Below, piece by piece: positions 46,274-57,596 of a stretch of 64,000 nt of DNA. The position numbers were made by a program, and so were the translations under genes. This DNA comes from Karalla daura (Eukaryota; Chordata; Actinopteri; Chaetodontiformes; Leiognathidae). Within the stretch, counting starts at the first letter, position 1. Each line of letters begins with the position of its first letter. The DNA is taken from assembly GCA_029224185.1 (NCBI GenBank), contig CM055205.1:13835961-13899960 (forward strand), written 5' to 3'. Below the pieces are notes generated by a model, which worked only from the letters and a program-made list of their open reading frames with translations, did not search any database and was not told the origin of the DNA.

Positions 46274-46714
46274 ATGGCTGTCGCGTGTCGGAGATGCCAC
46301 CTCTCGGGAAATGATAACGAAGCGAGATACGATCTCATTATATCTCGATTACCAAATCGATTTGAGCCAAAAACAACAGCAAGTGCAACAGGCGAGAAAT
46401 CTATTCCCAGCACTGTGCAGCTCGTACACGCATCACGCTGCAAAATTGAAATCATCAATGACCGTCAGTGGGTAGTGGATGGCGGTTTGGCTACTGGCAG
46501 CCCAGAGGTGATCAGGGTCTTATCCACACATCTGCGAGACACCAATTTCATACAAAAACCTGGAAGCACTCCCAGTCCCTCAGACTCAGAATCCATTATC
46601 TTCCAGCATCTTTCCAAGCAATTGACTTTCTTTCGAAGTCTAAATGACAGCAACAAAAAACGTGCTTCTTTTTTTGTTTTTTGTTCATTATTTCTTGTAT
46701 GTAGTGGACTATGA
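46274..46714 (+). other. 146-codon open frame with retained CpG (unproven)
   Basis: This frame is free of simple repeats until its hydrophobic T-rich end. It begins MAVACRRCHLSGNDNEARYD and continues through a mixed-composition section to about codon 125. The first 120 bp retain many CpGs (gtcgcgtgtcgg, ctcgggaa, aacgaagcgagatacgatc, tctcg, aatcgat). Neither a domain nor a protein family is recognised, and no acceptor/donor pair brackets it. It could be an unrecognised exon or a CpG-rich conserved non-coding element. Chance cannot be excluded. Confidence 0.2.
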
Positions 46715-46937
46715 GAAGTAAATTCTATTTTTACGGTCTTAAAAATTCACAAAGGTCAGTGACCATACTGAACTCACAAACAAAACCAACACCCACACTA
46801 ACATTTCTAGAATTACAGTGTTAATTACTAGCAGTGTGAGGTCTGTAATAATAAGTAAGAAGTAAAAATATAATTATTATATAGAATTACACACATGAGG
46901 TGATGTACAATGTGGTGGTTGATTGGAGCACTTCACA
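46715..46937. other. AT-rich spacer
   Basis: Nothing recognised. Confidence 0.5.
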
Positions 46938-47160
46938 GCAAGAACTCTTTCTTCTTTGAATTGCATGTTCTTCCATTGTCTGCGTGGGTTTCTCTAGCTA
47001 CTCGGGTTTCCTCCCACAGTCCAAAAAAACATGCATTAAGGTCGTTGGGTGACTGCTGAAAATTGCTTCTAGGTGTGAATGTGAGAATAAATGGTGTGTG
47101 TGTGCCCACCTGACGAGGGTGTATTACCTGCCCTTCGCACAAGCAGACCCTCAGCAACTG
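46938..47160 (+). mobile_element. L2/DANA-like teleost repeat relic (sense)
   Basis: 'gtctgcgtgggtttctctag', 'actcgggtttcctcccacag', 'tccaaaaaaacatgcattaa', 'gcttctaggtgtgaatgtga' and 'cacctgacgagggtgtatta' appear in the order of the common fish cassette (gcgtgggttctctccgggtac... then ...cctgtccagggtgtacc). It is in sense orientation and about 1.4 kb from the antisense relic at 45353. Confidence 0.8.
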
Positions 47161-49599
47161 CTTGATCAAGCAACACAAGCTTTAAAATATACAATCTAGG
47201 TCTGAGGATTTACTGGCTTCAAAATATATATATATAAATATATATCTTCTCTCAGGTTAATAGTCTCAGTTCCATGTTCCACACATGTATCAAACATGAA
47301 GTGCACTCAGACCCTTAAGCCAAAAAGCCACCGAGAGCTGCCGCCATTGCCTGTTCGCTGACTTTGATGTTTTATTCATTTTTTTTTGACACCTTGTAGA
47401 TGTTTTTTCTCTTGAACTCTGGCTCTCTCTCGCTGTGGGAACACATAGAACGGAAAGCTGAGGACTAACTGAGCGCTAAGTAGCTTTCAGACAGCACGTT
47501 GCTTTCCATTCACTCTTCACGTTTCCATGAACCAGCTCCACAGACAGTCACAGATTCTGTGAACTTGACCACAATAACAAGTATCTCTAGCCAAGATGTT
47601 GTGACTGTTCTACGGTGAAAGGCTTGCAGGAATGTCCCCGGGTTCCCTCATCCAGCCAACAACCTTTGTTTCATGTCATCTTCTCCAAGCCAGTGTGAGC
47701 CCTCAGTCATCCGAATGAGCCAAGTCATGTTTAGAGAGTAGAATTCGATCTCTGTACAAAAAGAAGAGCATGTGGGAATGTGAGTATTCCACCGAGAACT
47801 TATCCTTTAAAATGTTTGATGCCCTCCTGCAGTTTTGCGAGACCATCTGCAGGCTCCATGCTGTGAGAAAAAAAACCCCCAAAAAAACAGAGGAGAGCTC
47901 GACATGCTGGACTGTTCAACGCACACCCTGATGTGATATTAATCAATTCAAAACAAACATGGAAAACACTTCAAATGGCCAGATGAAGCAACTGCCACCC
48001 TCTGCCATCACACTGTTCCAAGATGTGTTTGTTTCACTGGGAAACTTTCCTTTCTGCCCACTGAAATGCCACTGAGCAGTAATTAGGACCACATTAACAC
48101 ATGTTAGTATTCATGGAGGAAGGGGGCGGCGGTGAAAGCCAGGCCCAGCGAGGGACGAGCCGGATAAGTATAGACTGAGCAAAAACGGAGAACAGCCACT
48201 CTATTTGAGTGATGAAAGAGGTGAGGGGTAGGAGACGGGGCGAGGAGGTGATAGATGGAGGGAGAGGAAGAGGAGCCGGCGCTTGATGGCAGACTGCTGA
48301 TGATGAAAAGCTGCAAGTGTGGACCCCGTTAATGAAAGGGAAACGGCAGCATGCGTTCCCGTCGTTAGCCCTCATTAGCCCCCTCTCTGGGGGGTCTGCT
48401 GTGAGCGCACTGAGAGGGAGACGCACTACAGGCAGAAAAGGAGGAGGCGTGGAACGGAAGGAAAAAACAAAAGGGGTGGGAGGTTATTAGTTTTTGCTTT
48501 GTTGTTGCGACTGCGTGTATGTAAAGATAATCTGTCTCGGGCATCAGAACACACATGCATGCGGCTGCTTTCATTTCGGAGCGTATGCATGAGCCGTGTC
48601 TCCCATATGTATTTATATATGAGTGTGCGTGAGACATCCTGGTACACTAGTGTGACTAATTATCTGCTGAAACACTGTATTAGTTGCATGATTACCAATC
48701 TCCTCTATAGCTAATTACATAGCCTGCTCTTGCCTGACCTCTGCCAGCATGATACATTACTCCACTTCTCCATCTCCCACCCCTTCGCCCCCCTATCGTC
48801 CCTCCCCCCCTGCATTTTTCATCTTTTTAAAAGTTCACTTCAACTCCCTTTGAGAAGTGTGACCTTTTTATACCTTATCGTAACTACCCATAAAATATAG
48901 CCATAAAACATGGAAAGGAACATTCTATGCCCCGAGTCAAAACCAGAATAACCCACTACCCCAGTTAATTAAATGAACTGCGTAATGTGCTCAACAGTTG
49001 CTACCTGTTTAGTTGCTGTCTCATAAACCTATTTCACCAAGAGCTACTGCACAAATAGAAGATCCTGAAGAGCCTGGTCTGCATATCCTAATTGTATCAG
49101 AGGATTATTTAAGCTTACCCCCTAATAGGAAACTTTGGTCCTCCAACTCTCATGACAATTAAAATTAAATGCAAGCTATGGATGCACATTCAGTTTTCAG
49201 AGGCGCTTAGACTAAAGTCACTGGTATCCCTGGGAGCGCTTCCCTTCCTTTCAACTATCAGAGGAAATGAGTTTCTAAAAGTTTGTTATTTTTGCATCAT
49301 ACCTTCTTGTCTTGGCAGGGGTAACATGAGGTAAAATAAGAGTACAGCGCGGACTAAGATGCTCAGACAGATACTTTGGATGGAAAAGATTCCAGCAGGG
49401 CCAAGTATACCATCCAGCGAGGACATGTGCCCAAACAGTGAAGCCGGCGTTCTTTTTTTGTTTACCCATCCTTCAAAATCGATTTGATGTGTTTCACAAG
49501 GTTCCTCTGCCCATTTCCTGCCCACTGTCAGATGTATTGATGTCACCCATCAAATCCATTTCGGATAAGACTGGAGGAGAAAAACCTGTAAATAACTGT
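47161..49599. other. Non-coding stretch; motif-rich block 48840-49190
   Basis: A TA-rich run lies at 47222-47246. Positions 48840-49190 are repeat-free with recurring 'ttaattaaatg', 'cataaaatatagccataaaa' and 'caattaaaattaaatgcaag' words, as in conserved non-coding DNA. No gene recognised. The Pro/Ser-rich minus frames at 48094-48426 derive from a GA-rich tract. Confidence 0.4.
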
Positions 49600-49616
49600 A
49601 AAAAAAAAAAAAAAAA
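49600..49616. repeat. Poly(A) run of 17
   Basis: Homopolymer A run. The 300 bp upstream do not resemble a SINE or a processed transcript, so retroposition is not claimed. Confidence 0.9.
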
Positions 49617-50385
49617 CTAATAAACAAGACTGATATGACTGCCCCAGGAGTTGATGTGAGGATTATCCCTGCCTCCCTTTACTGATATACACTGGTCCAT
49701 ACTTAGTGCCCTAATGGTTGCCTAATGTGATTTAGTTCAGATCAAACTGCTACGTTGGCTAAACGTGAAGTGAATTGGCCTTAGGCACTGGTAATGTCTA
49801 TTTGACCCAAGCCCTTCTGTGAAAAGATAAAGGACCGCCATGATAAGTGAGCACTTGTGGGGCAGGCACAATGCCAGGTATGTATCTCACTGTGCACCGG
49901 GAAAGTTCATTGTACGGCCATATTGTCAGTCTATCTACTTCTGCAGACAGGCACCACACTCTTTCAATATATAACAATAAACTATTAAAATACAGATAAG
50001 CACACCATCAATGCACCTTCAATGTGTGATGTTGGGATACTTTTGCACCATTTCCAGCTCATAATGGAGACGTGAACTGCTTTGTGTCTGCTGAAGAACT
50101 AAAATAAACTGATTAGAAAGATAGAGAACACACTGATATTGATTGATTAAGTCATTTAAGATCTCATTTTCTAGTGCTCCTCATTGCATAGTCTCACCCC
50201 TGACTTCTTTGCAAGTGCATTAAAGCTATACTTTTGAAACTCAGGGCAGCTCTCACGAAACAAGGGGCATTTAAATTTACATAAATATTTGTCGGTTTTG
50301 TCCATTTGCTCTTGTTGGAACTGTAGATTTCCACGAACTTTCTTATGGAAAAACCAGGTAATGAAAAATGAACACCTTTGCAACT
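49617..50385. other. Non-coding stretch, no gene seen
   Basis: No gene recognised. Positions 49625-49880 are repeat-free and motif-rich and may be conserved. Confidence 0.45.
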
Positions 50386-50560
50386 AATGGTAAATGGATT
50401 GGTCACATTCACTCATTCACTCCCAATTATGCACTGGTTGCAGGGGCTCAACAAGTTGCTTTAACCATTCATGAACAATCATATATCGTGGTCTGGGGTT
50501 CAGTTTATTGTTCAAAGATACGATGACATGTAGAAACTAGGAGTGAACCACAAACCCAGA
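50386..50560 (+). mobile_element. Teleost 'taaatgga' interspersed repeat relic
   Basis: 'aatggtaaatggatt', 'gtcacattcactcattcact', 'gctttaaccattcatgaaca', 'ctggggttcagtttattgtt' and 'gagtgaaccacaaacccaga' occur in the order of a common fish repeat. That repeat, as remembered, has the parts taaatggactgcatttatat, cattcacccattcacac, ggggttcagtatcttgcc and cgaaccaccgacc. Heavily decayed with an early deletion. The family name is not known to me. Confidence 0.6.
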
Positions 50561-50934
50561 CAAAAGACTAAGAAAACAGTTTATGCCTATGTCTGACAAG
50601 GTCATATGACCAGACATAGAGAACAGTGTTAGTCCACTTGAGTCGGAGCATTTGATTGGCATCATTCATGCTTCACAATCACTTGCCTACTCATTAGCGG
50701 TGTGGCTACCAGCTAACAAGTCACATCCAATCAAGTTAATGCATGACGATTAGAATTTGACACTTCTCACTTATCACTCTATTAATCTGCTCATGCTTCA
50801 ATCATTTCTGCCATAGCCTTCTCCACTCCGCACCCACACTCTTCCACGTGTATTCTGCTTTATTACCCTGCTGACTTGGCCACGACTTTGTGATCATGTA
50901 TGTGTTTTTTTCCCTTTCTCTCTTTTTCTTTTAG

Positions 50935-50970
50935 GAGTGTGTCTGCACAGTTAAATTAAAGAGATTCAAG
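50935..50970 (+). CDS. Candidate 36-bp microexon, in frame, unassigned
   Basis: An uninterrupted pyrimidine-rich tract (about 50902-50932, 'tgtttttttccctttctctc' then 'tctttttcttttag') ends in AG at 50934. The donor AAG|gtaaat begins at 50971, and a possible branch-point ctgac lies near 50871. The 36 bp between are a multiple of three and are open in only one frame, encoding ECVCTVKLKRFK; the other two frames have stops. Short in-frame exons with strong acceptors are typical of alternatively spliced neuronal genes. I cannot match the peptide to any protein, and a lncRNA or UTR exon or chance is possible. If real, the host gene is on the plus strand and the window is mostly intron. Confidence 0.3.
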
Positions 50971-52560
50971 GTAAATAAATGTCTTCCCTGTCACTTATTC
51001 AAATTCTTGTGGCATCTGAAATATGAGCCAACTCTGTGTTCCATCTGCAGCCTTTAATTGATAGACTCAGCTTTTCTTAAACAGAAAAAAAAAATCCACA
51101 AATCCACAAATGTGGCCATCCTGGATAAATCATCCAGCACAAAAAAGTGACAAAGACCCAAGTGCTTTTGCCTGCATTGAGTGAAGACCAGTGCAGATCA
51201 TTAGGAACGTGGGAGTCAGAGGGTGACATGGGGGGAGGAGGATGTTGCGATCGCCCTCCTTGTTAGAAAAGTGTGTGCCCCTTGTTAACCTGCCTTCCCT
51301 CCCTCTCCTTGCCATGTGGTAGTCTGGCCTGCCTGAGGTTTGCGCCTGCTGAAATCTCTGATTTACAAAAGCAAATGACACTGTCCGTGGTGCTGAACTT
51401 ACAGGCACAGCTGGACTTTTTTTTTTCTCTCCTGGACATTTATCATCTAGGATCTGCAATATTCTGCGAAATATCTAACAAATGAATTCTTTGTAATGTT
51501 ACAGCCTACACAGTCTATAGAGCGGTGTCAACTTTCATGATCAAAGTGACAAGCAGCAACATGTAGTCACTGGAGATCAAAGATACGTTCTGATGCCTGT
51601 AACGCTCCTATAATGTCTCTGATCATTCACAGCTGAAGAAAACACCCCCAGACCAAGGCACCTCTGTACCAGGACATTTCAGGTGAGACTTGACTACAGA
51701 TACAGTTCATTCTATAAGGTTAGAACACTGAGTTAAGGCCATGTCCCTGATGAAAAAGAACAAACCAAATGCTGTTGGGAACTAAACTTAACTCTGTGAG
51801 TTCATCAATCTTCGGTATCTGCACAGCAAGGCCAGAATACACTTAATAAACCACATGGTATGGCAAAGGGATGACATTTTAAAGCAGGAAAGCAGCCAAG
51901 TGTATGGCATTTTCAAGGGTGAAAAACAAAACAAAATTGCTGCTTTGAGTTTAGCAGTAGCCTAACTATTATTGCTGAGGCCTACCTTTACAACTAGTAG
52001 ACTTACTGTAGTATTAGACTACACTCAGCATTTGTATCCGAGGCCCTGCCTGGGAAACCATCCTGAAAATGAAAGATCACTTTCCACTTACTGGCAGTCT
52101 GTCTAGTGTCTCCTCTCTGTTGGGGAAATGTCAGCACATTGTGCTGGTGATTGCTCTCTTTTTAAAAGGAGGGTGAATCTGATTTGATTGGCTGTGATTA
52201 ATGCCAGCCCGCAGAAACTCAGGTGAACCTCCTCTAAAGTGAGGTGCCCCAGTGACACATCTGGTCACATTAATACCAAAAATCCGCCTGAGTCTGCACC
52301 TCCACTTGCAAAAAAAATGGTCCAAACTCTGTTTAATAAGATCATTCCTCCCAGCCACTGAATCATGACTGCCTTCTCTTAGGTACTAATGAAATTGGTA
52401 GCCATTTAGGGGACCAGTTTATGTGATTAGCCATTTCTGTAGTCGACTTCTGAAGGCGCAAATGGAAAAAGAAGGAGTCTGTCTTTAATTTACCACTTCT
52501 CCCTTTCCTCATCCTGCCAATCTTTCTCTTCCTCAAAGCTCTTTTTACCCCGTCACAAGC
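50971..52560. other. Non-coding stretch, no gene seen
   Basis: Positions 51076-51110 hold a short tandem 'aaatccac' triplet. Positions 52150-52440 are repeat-free, with a small dyad (cctc...gagg near 52228-52245) and 'gtgattaatgcc', and could be conserved. The 75-codon minus frame there resembles no known protein. Confidence 0.4.
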
Positions 52561-53528
52561 TTAGTGGCTTCAGCTACAGCCACAGCTCTGGGAGATTTTA
52601 TCGCAGAAAAAAGAGGAGAGGTTTTCAGCTCCTGGTTTTCGCAATTCTCAGGTATAACGAGGCGGGAAGAGATTGAGGGAAATATAGAAGGCCACAGACA
52701 GGCAGGTACTCTCTCAAAAAAGAGGGAAATACTAATGAGATGTGAATCCTGGGAGGAGTCCAGCAGGATGAAGCCTGGGAAGGACGACAGTTACCTGAGG
52801 ATGGGTAAAAAATTGACTTGGTCTTTGGGCTACAGTGACTTAAGGAATGCAATTAGCATGTGGTGTGTAGTATGCGAACAATGTTGTGGAGAAGAGAGCA
52901 GAAGAGGAGAGGGAGTAAAAATGAAAAATCCCTGCAGGTATGTAAAGCCTCCAGGGAGCATTGCCTGGAGGAGAAAGAATAAAAAAGAAGGTGATTGACA
53001 TTCACTTTAATCCACAACTCACCACATGTCATCCAATTTTTACACCTGAAACATGGAAAAGAGCTAAGGAACACCGGACGGGCTATGAAAGTGGACTGCA
53101 GGGAGCTGAGGAAAGAGGAGAAAAAAGAAATGGTAAGAAGAAAGAGGGAGACTAACAGACAGACACTTAATTCCACTGTCTGGATGACACAGAGAGAGAT
53201 TGCGGGAGCCTGGAGAATATTTTGAAAGTATTTGGGATTTGAACGAGGGCACCAGGGACGAGAGGTGGATGAAAAATATCATGAGCTGAGGAAAAACAAA
53301 AAGCTGCACAGAGATGGTGGGTGATAAGTCACCAAGGAGCAGGGTGAACAAAAAAAGAAACAGCAAACTAGCGGTTACAGCCTGGTTAAAGAGCAGCATG
53401 GCCCATTGTGCACAGCAATTATTCTGCTGCTAATGATGCTAACGTTATCTGAGGAACTCCATTGTGTTTAATTTAGGACATCAGAGAGCAAATAGGAGGT
53501 GCCATGCTGATACTGTGGATAAGCCACC
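52561..53528. other. Purine-rich non-coding stretch
   Basis: A run of GA-rich sequence opens many Glu/Lys/Arg-rich frames on the plus strand and Leu/Ser/Phe-rich frames on the minus strand. The 144-codon plus frame at 52564-52998 would have to start at GTG, which is not usual for a eukaryotic gene. Treated as composition-driven. Confidence 0.5.
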
Positions 53529-53569
53529 AAAAAAAAAAAACTACTACAGCACTACAGCACTACAGCACA
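53529..53569. repeat. Poly(A) followed by (ACTACAGC)3
   Basis: Twelve A residues, then three near-perfect copies of the 8-bp unit actacagc. Confidence 0.85.
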
Positions 53570-54038
53570 CGGTTCATCTGAAACAGTATTAAACTAAAGC
53601 TAAAGTAATGGTTGGTAGTGTGGCCGCATCAGTTCTGAGGTCACTTTAATGTTTAGCCCGACAACATGCTCATAAATACCAGAGAGGCAGGAGAGTTCAT
53701 TGCACTATCACTAATGGCAGCCTAGTTTTGCCCATGAATGTTTTACCTCAACTTTTACCTATACAGGTCCGCATACAGTATGGCCACACTATCAATTTTT
53801 CATGCAGCATGATGCTCTTTTTTTTATATAGAACTCAGTGGTGAGAGGTGTCTTTCTTGAGGGAGGGGAAGGGAAAAGGTAAAGCCATGTTTTGTTTTTT
53901 GCTTTTTTTTATTAATTGTGATTTCTTTCTTGGGTTCTTCTTTCTTCAGTTTCGGTGAGAATCAACCTTAAGGGAATTCATACATCCCCTCCGGTTGAAT
54001 GGACCCGGTTCCGTTATAATTCAAACTCTAATCGACAC
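53570..54038. other. Non-coding stretch, no gene seen
   Basis: Nothing recognised beyond A/T homopolymer runs near 53818 and 53905. Confidence 0.5.
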
Positions 54039-54074
<36 letters not shown>

Positions 54075-54088
54075 CCTGTCTCTCTCTC
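54039..54088. repeat. (CT)n microsatellite, interrupted
   Basis: CT run of about 25 units with three interruptions. Confidence 0.95.
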
Positions 54089-54187
54089 ACTCCTTCCGTT
54101 GTGACCCTTGTTGCAGAAGCTTTTTCTCTAATTAAAAGAGGAGAGAAGCTGCCAAGCAACTGTGGTGACACTGCAGACCACTGAGCC

Positions 54188-54243
54188 CACACACACACAC
54201 ACACAAACTCTCACACACACATGCACGCACGCACACACACACA
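54188..54243. repeat. (CA)n microsatellite, interrupted
   Basis: CA run broken by 'aactct' and by 'atgcacgcacgc'. Confidence 0.95.
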
Positions 54244-54984
54244 AGCAACAGATTGCACATTGACGTCCTCAAACAAATCTGTTTTCAGGAGATGTTGCTT
54301 CTGACAAATCACTTCAACCAACCTGTCTGCATACCCTATGCGCACTGTATCCCCTATGGAGAAGACTGATAAGGTTTGAATTCCATCACAGTTCCTCCTC
54401 CCCTCAGGCAGTGTAGCCATGGTGAATTGTGTGCTCTTTTATCTTGTTAGGAAACTAGCTGCATCTGCACCCAGTACATGCTCTTTTGCTAATGTCTACT
54501 GTACAGAACTCCACCTAGAAGAGATTTGAGATATGCAAAGGAGATACAGATGTTTGACAAACTGTATCGCTTCAAAGTCAAGACAAACACACACAATAAG
54601 TCACATTATGGCATTTCCAGAAAACATGTAAGATGTTGCATTAATGCATTCGCCTCCACAAAGACAAGGAACGCTGACATTTGTGGGTTAAAAACGAACA
54701 ATTTCGCCTCTTGGTCCATTTAGTTCCACAGCATCTGAACATTCCACATGACCTTCGTAGGCAGATAAAGCGGCATTTAAATACCTTTTATTCTCTTCTA
54801 CATTTTAATGTCTCTCACAGTATCCACAGGAGACATAACATTATAATGACAACGGTAAAGCTCACACGAGTCTCACTCAGTAGGTGGATTACTCTCTTTG
54901 TTTTTATCAGACCTGCAGATCCTACTGAGTAAAGGAATCCAACCATTATCTTACCTGCTTTCCATCTTAACGGTTTTATGGGCG
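54244..54984. other. Non-coding stretch, no gene seen
   Basis: No gene recognised; AT-rich with short frames. Confidence 0.5.
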
Positions 54985-55062
54985 TCTGCTGTTGCCTGTC
55001 TGTAGCACAAATTGAGTGGAGCATAGGCATACACCCTGGAAAGGTTGTCAGTTTATCACTGG

Positions 55063-55096
<34 letters not shown>

Positions 55097-55270
55097 ATGT
55101 ACGCACTAAGGGGAAATTGGGTAAACACTGGGTAAATGTTTTTGGACTGTGAGTGAAAGTGAAGTACCAGAGAAGGCCTACATGGAAAGGCCCTCGGTCC
55201 GACCAGGATTCAAACCGGGGACCTTCTCGCTGTGAGGGGACTATCTACTAATCATTAACCATCTTGTTAA
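54985..55270 (-). mobile_element. L2/DANA-like teleost repeat relic with internal (CA)n
   Basis: Antisense order of the cassette: 'gcataggcatacaccctgga', 'aaggttgtcagtttatcact', a pure (CA)n at 55064-55094, 'atgtttttggactgtgagtg', 'gattcaaaccggggaccttc' and 'tcgctgtgaggggactatct'. This is the best preserved of the relics. The CA array has expanded in the middle. The GATTCAAACCGGGG block resembles a tRNA-type B-box, but no A-box or cloverleaf is present, so it is not a tRNA gene. Confidence 0.8.
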
Positions 55271-56072
55271 AGTAGATCCATAACCAGTTGTTCTGTACAA
55301 GTGTTGTTCATTTTAGATACAACTCTTGAATTAATATAGGTATTGTGGTCAGACTGCACTAGTAAGTACCCTAGCCAGTTTCAGCTTATCACTGATATAT
55401 GTTTCAAAACTCAAACACATAAAAAAGAGGAATTGCAGCAGAGTGCTGCATATTTCAGGTGATTCAGAAACTTTTTTTGCAATAGATTGTCAAGAGAGCT
55501 CTAAGAGTGCACGTGAGGGTCAAAAGTTTTCAGTAACCAAATTCAAAGGGATTTCTTTTTCAAGACTGCTTTTGTGTGTTCAATAAATACAGGCTGATAA
55601 GTCACTATCAGAAGACTCGTACAGCATGTTTCTCTTTTTTTGTGACTGCAGTATAAAGCTTAGTAACTTGGCCACTGCAAAGCTTATGCTGCAAGACTGT
55701 TATGTAACAGTATTTCCAAATGAGACAGAGCTCACATTTCAAGGTTAGATGTATTTGTGCAAGGACTGGTGCGAAAGGGATAGTTTAAAGACACATTCAG
55801 CAGTTGTTATTATTATTTGCAATATTATCTAGACCAATGTATCAGACAATAGCAATCAGCATAATTTAAGTTAAAAAGGGAAAAGTGTCCAAAGACTTTC
55901 ACAGCAGGCAAGTTTGAAGATACGGATGATTATGATAATGTGTTGAGCAGCCATCAGTGAAGGGAAGCTCTGACATCTGATTAAAGACTGGCCTGGATTT
56001 GGGCTGAATTATTTAGGCGAACATAATGATGGAGAGGGGAGAGCCAAAGACAGAGACACACATAGAGAGAAT

Positions 56073-56077
<5 letters not shown>
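55271..56077. other. Non-coding stretch, no gene seen
   Basis: Nothing recognised. Confidence 0.5.
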
Positions 56078-56135
<58 letters not shown>

Positions 56136-56158
56136 AGAGAGAGAGAGAAAGAGAGAGA
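56078..56158. repeat. Long (GA)n tract
   Basis: Pure GA from 56078 to about 56126, then GA with gggaga and aaag interruptions. The Arg/Glu frame on the plus strand and the Ser/Leu frame on the minus strand are artefacts of it. Confidence 0.95.
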
Positions 56159-56815
56159 TAGCACAGCAAAGGATCTTCCACCCAAGGGACAGCAACTACA
56201 CTACCCAATGTGCATGTTTGGGTGTGTGTGGTCATCCATACATGTAAACTGACTTTATGCAGCTCATTCACGGCTTGTTAAAGGAAGCAAGCGTGATTCC
56301 TAGACATCGAGGTCTCACTGGTCTCACCTCGCTACTGGCCTGTGGTGTCAACGGTGCCGATGGCGAGGAGATTAAAGGACCCTCCAGACAGCCACTTTTC
56401 CACACTCCGACTATTTTGGGGGACAAACTAATCCCTATAAATCTTATCAAGGATATGTGAGAAACCCAGCCATATGTGGAGGAGATTAGCGTGGAGTTTT
56501 GGCCTTCTCTCGATTTTCTCACTTCAGATAACAGGGTAGTCGGACACGCACGTGCCCGTGTGCACACACACACAATCAATTTCCAACATTTGCCATTGTT
56601 TTCTTTGAAACTTTGAAGGATGATAACAAAATCCTTATCATTGCTAAGCATTGAACTGGCCCTTTTGAGAGTGAAACAGATTCTCCTTGCACACACATGC
56701 ACACACACATTTACCAATGATCCACACCAAAGAAACCTAGCTTCTTATTTAGCACAGAGAGGTCTGTATGGTTAGTCTGCTTTCTCAACTCATGTTCTGC
56801 CATCCCACATTATTA
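56159..56815. other. Non-coding stretch, no gene seen
   Basis: The 149-codon minus frame at 56268-56717 crosses two short CA runs (56566-56574 and 56696-56710) and resembles no known protein. No gene supported. Confidence 0.45.
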
Positions 56816-56872
56816 CCCCCCCCCACCCCCGCCCCCCCAACACCACCACCACCAACACCCCACCCCACCCCT
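56816..56872. repeat. C-rich tract, G-quadruplex-prone on the minus strand
   Basis: Runs of C (9, 5, 7, 3, 4, 4) are separated by single bases and (ACC)n. On the minus strand this is successive G runs of at least three with short loops, which fits a G-quadruplex. The Gly/Val-rich minus frame across it comes from the composition. Confidence 0.85.
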
Positions 56873-57359
56873 CTCATGCCAAGAAGAAAAACTAGTGATC
56901 TAGTGACAGCTTTTGAAGTAAAGAAATGGGAAAAGTGAGCCTTTATCCAAAAACACAATGAGATGAGCTGGGGAATAAGAAGTGAGTGAGAAGCACCAGA
57001 ACGTCCGAGTGAAGCTGTTGGGGAAGACACATACAGACCGAGAGTGAGACTGAAAGGGATGGCAGCTGAGAAGTAGATTATGGGCGCTCTGATGTGATTT
57101 CTATGGCAGATATAATGATGGTTAGTTTTCTATTCATCTTTCTGGCTCAGTGAAAGGACACTAGGCAAATCGGGTTTTAGGATCTGGCCAGTGGGCAATG
57201 AGGAGAGCTATTAAAGGATCATTACCATCTCCTGCCATTACGATAGCTGTTGCTCTGGAGGAATTACCCTGGTAATGAGACCAACCTGAAACTGACTGCT
57301 CACAGCAAACCTGACATTACATGGCAATGCTGTGACACATGCACACAATCAGACACAAA
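56873..57359. promoter_or_regulatory. Non-coding stretch; candidate conserved block 57180-57310
   Basis: Repeat-free with 'ctattaaaggatcattacca', 'ctgccattacgatagctgtt' and 'aattaccctggtaatgagac' (contains ATTACC...GGTAAT, an inverted pair). No coding frame of note. Regulatory role inferred from motifs only. Confidence 0.25.
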
Positions 57360-57374
57360 CACACACACACACAC
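57360..57374. repeat. Short (CA)n
   Basis: Seven CA units. Confidence 0.85.
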
Positions 57375-57564
57375 CTTTTCAATTCCTGCACACCGGTATG
57401 TGAGCAGAGGCACAGAGAGACACTTTTAAAACAAATGCACTGAGTTAGGCTTGTTGGGATGTGTCACAAGCCAATTGATTCTTTTGACAGGTCCTTGTTG
57501 GTCCGCTTGACTTTATCGGGCTTCCACTTGCTTTCTTTCATTTCATTGCCCCCCTCTTACTGTG

Positions 57565-57596
57565 GTGTGTGTGTGTGTGTGTGTGTATGTGTGTGT
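57565..57596. repeat. (GT)n microsatellite, interrupted
   Basis: GT run with one 'tat' interruption. Confidence 0.9.

Noticed and set aside
49600..49616. Poly(A) as tail of a processed pseudogene
   Set aside because: Nothing upstream is recognisable as a transcript or SINE.
52564..52998. 144-codon plus frame
   Set aside because: Its first codon is GTG and the sequence is a GA-rich tract; no recognisable protein.
55205..55230. tRNA-like B-box (GATTCAAACCGGGG)
   Set aside because: No A-box, anticodon arm or CCA-adjacent stem; it is part of the L2/DANA-like cassette.
56268..56717. 149-codon minus frame
   Set aside because: Crosses CA microsatellites and has no known relatives.
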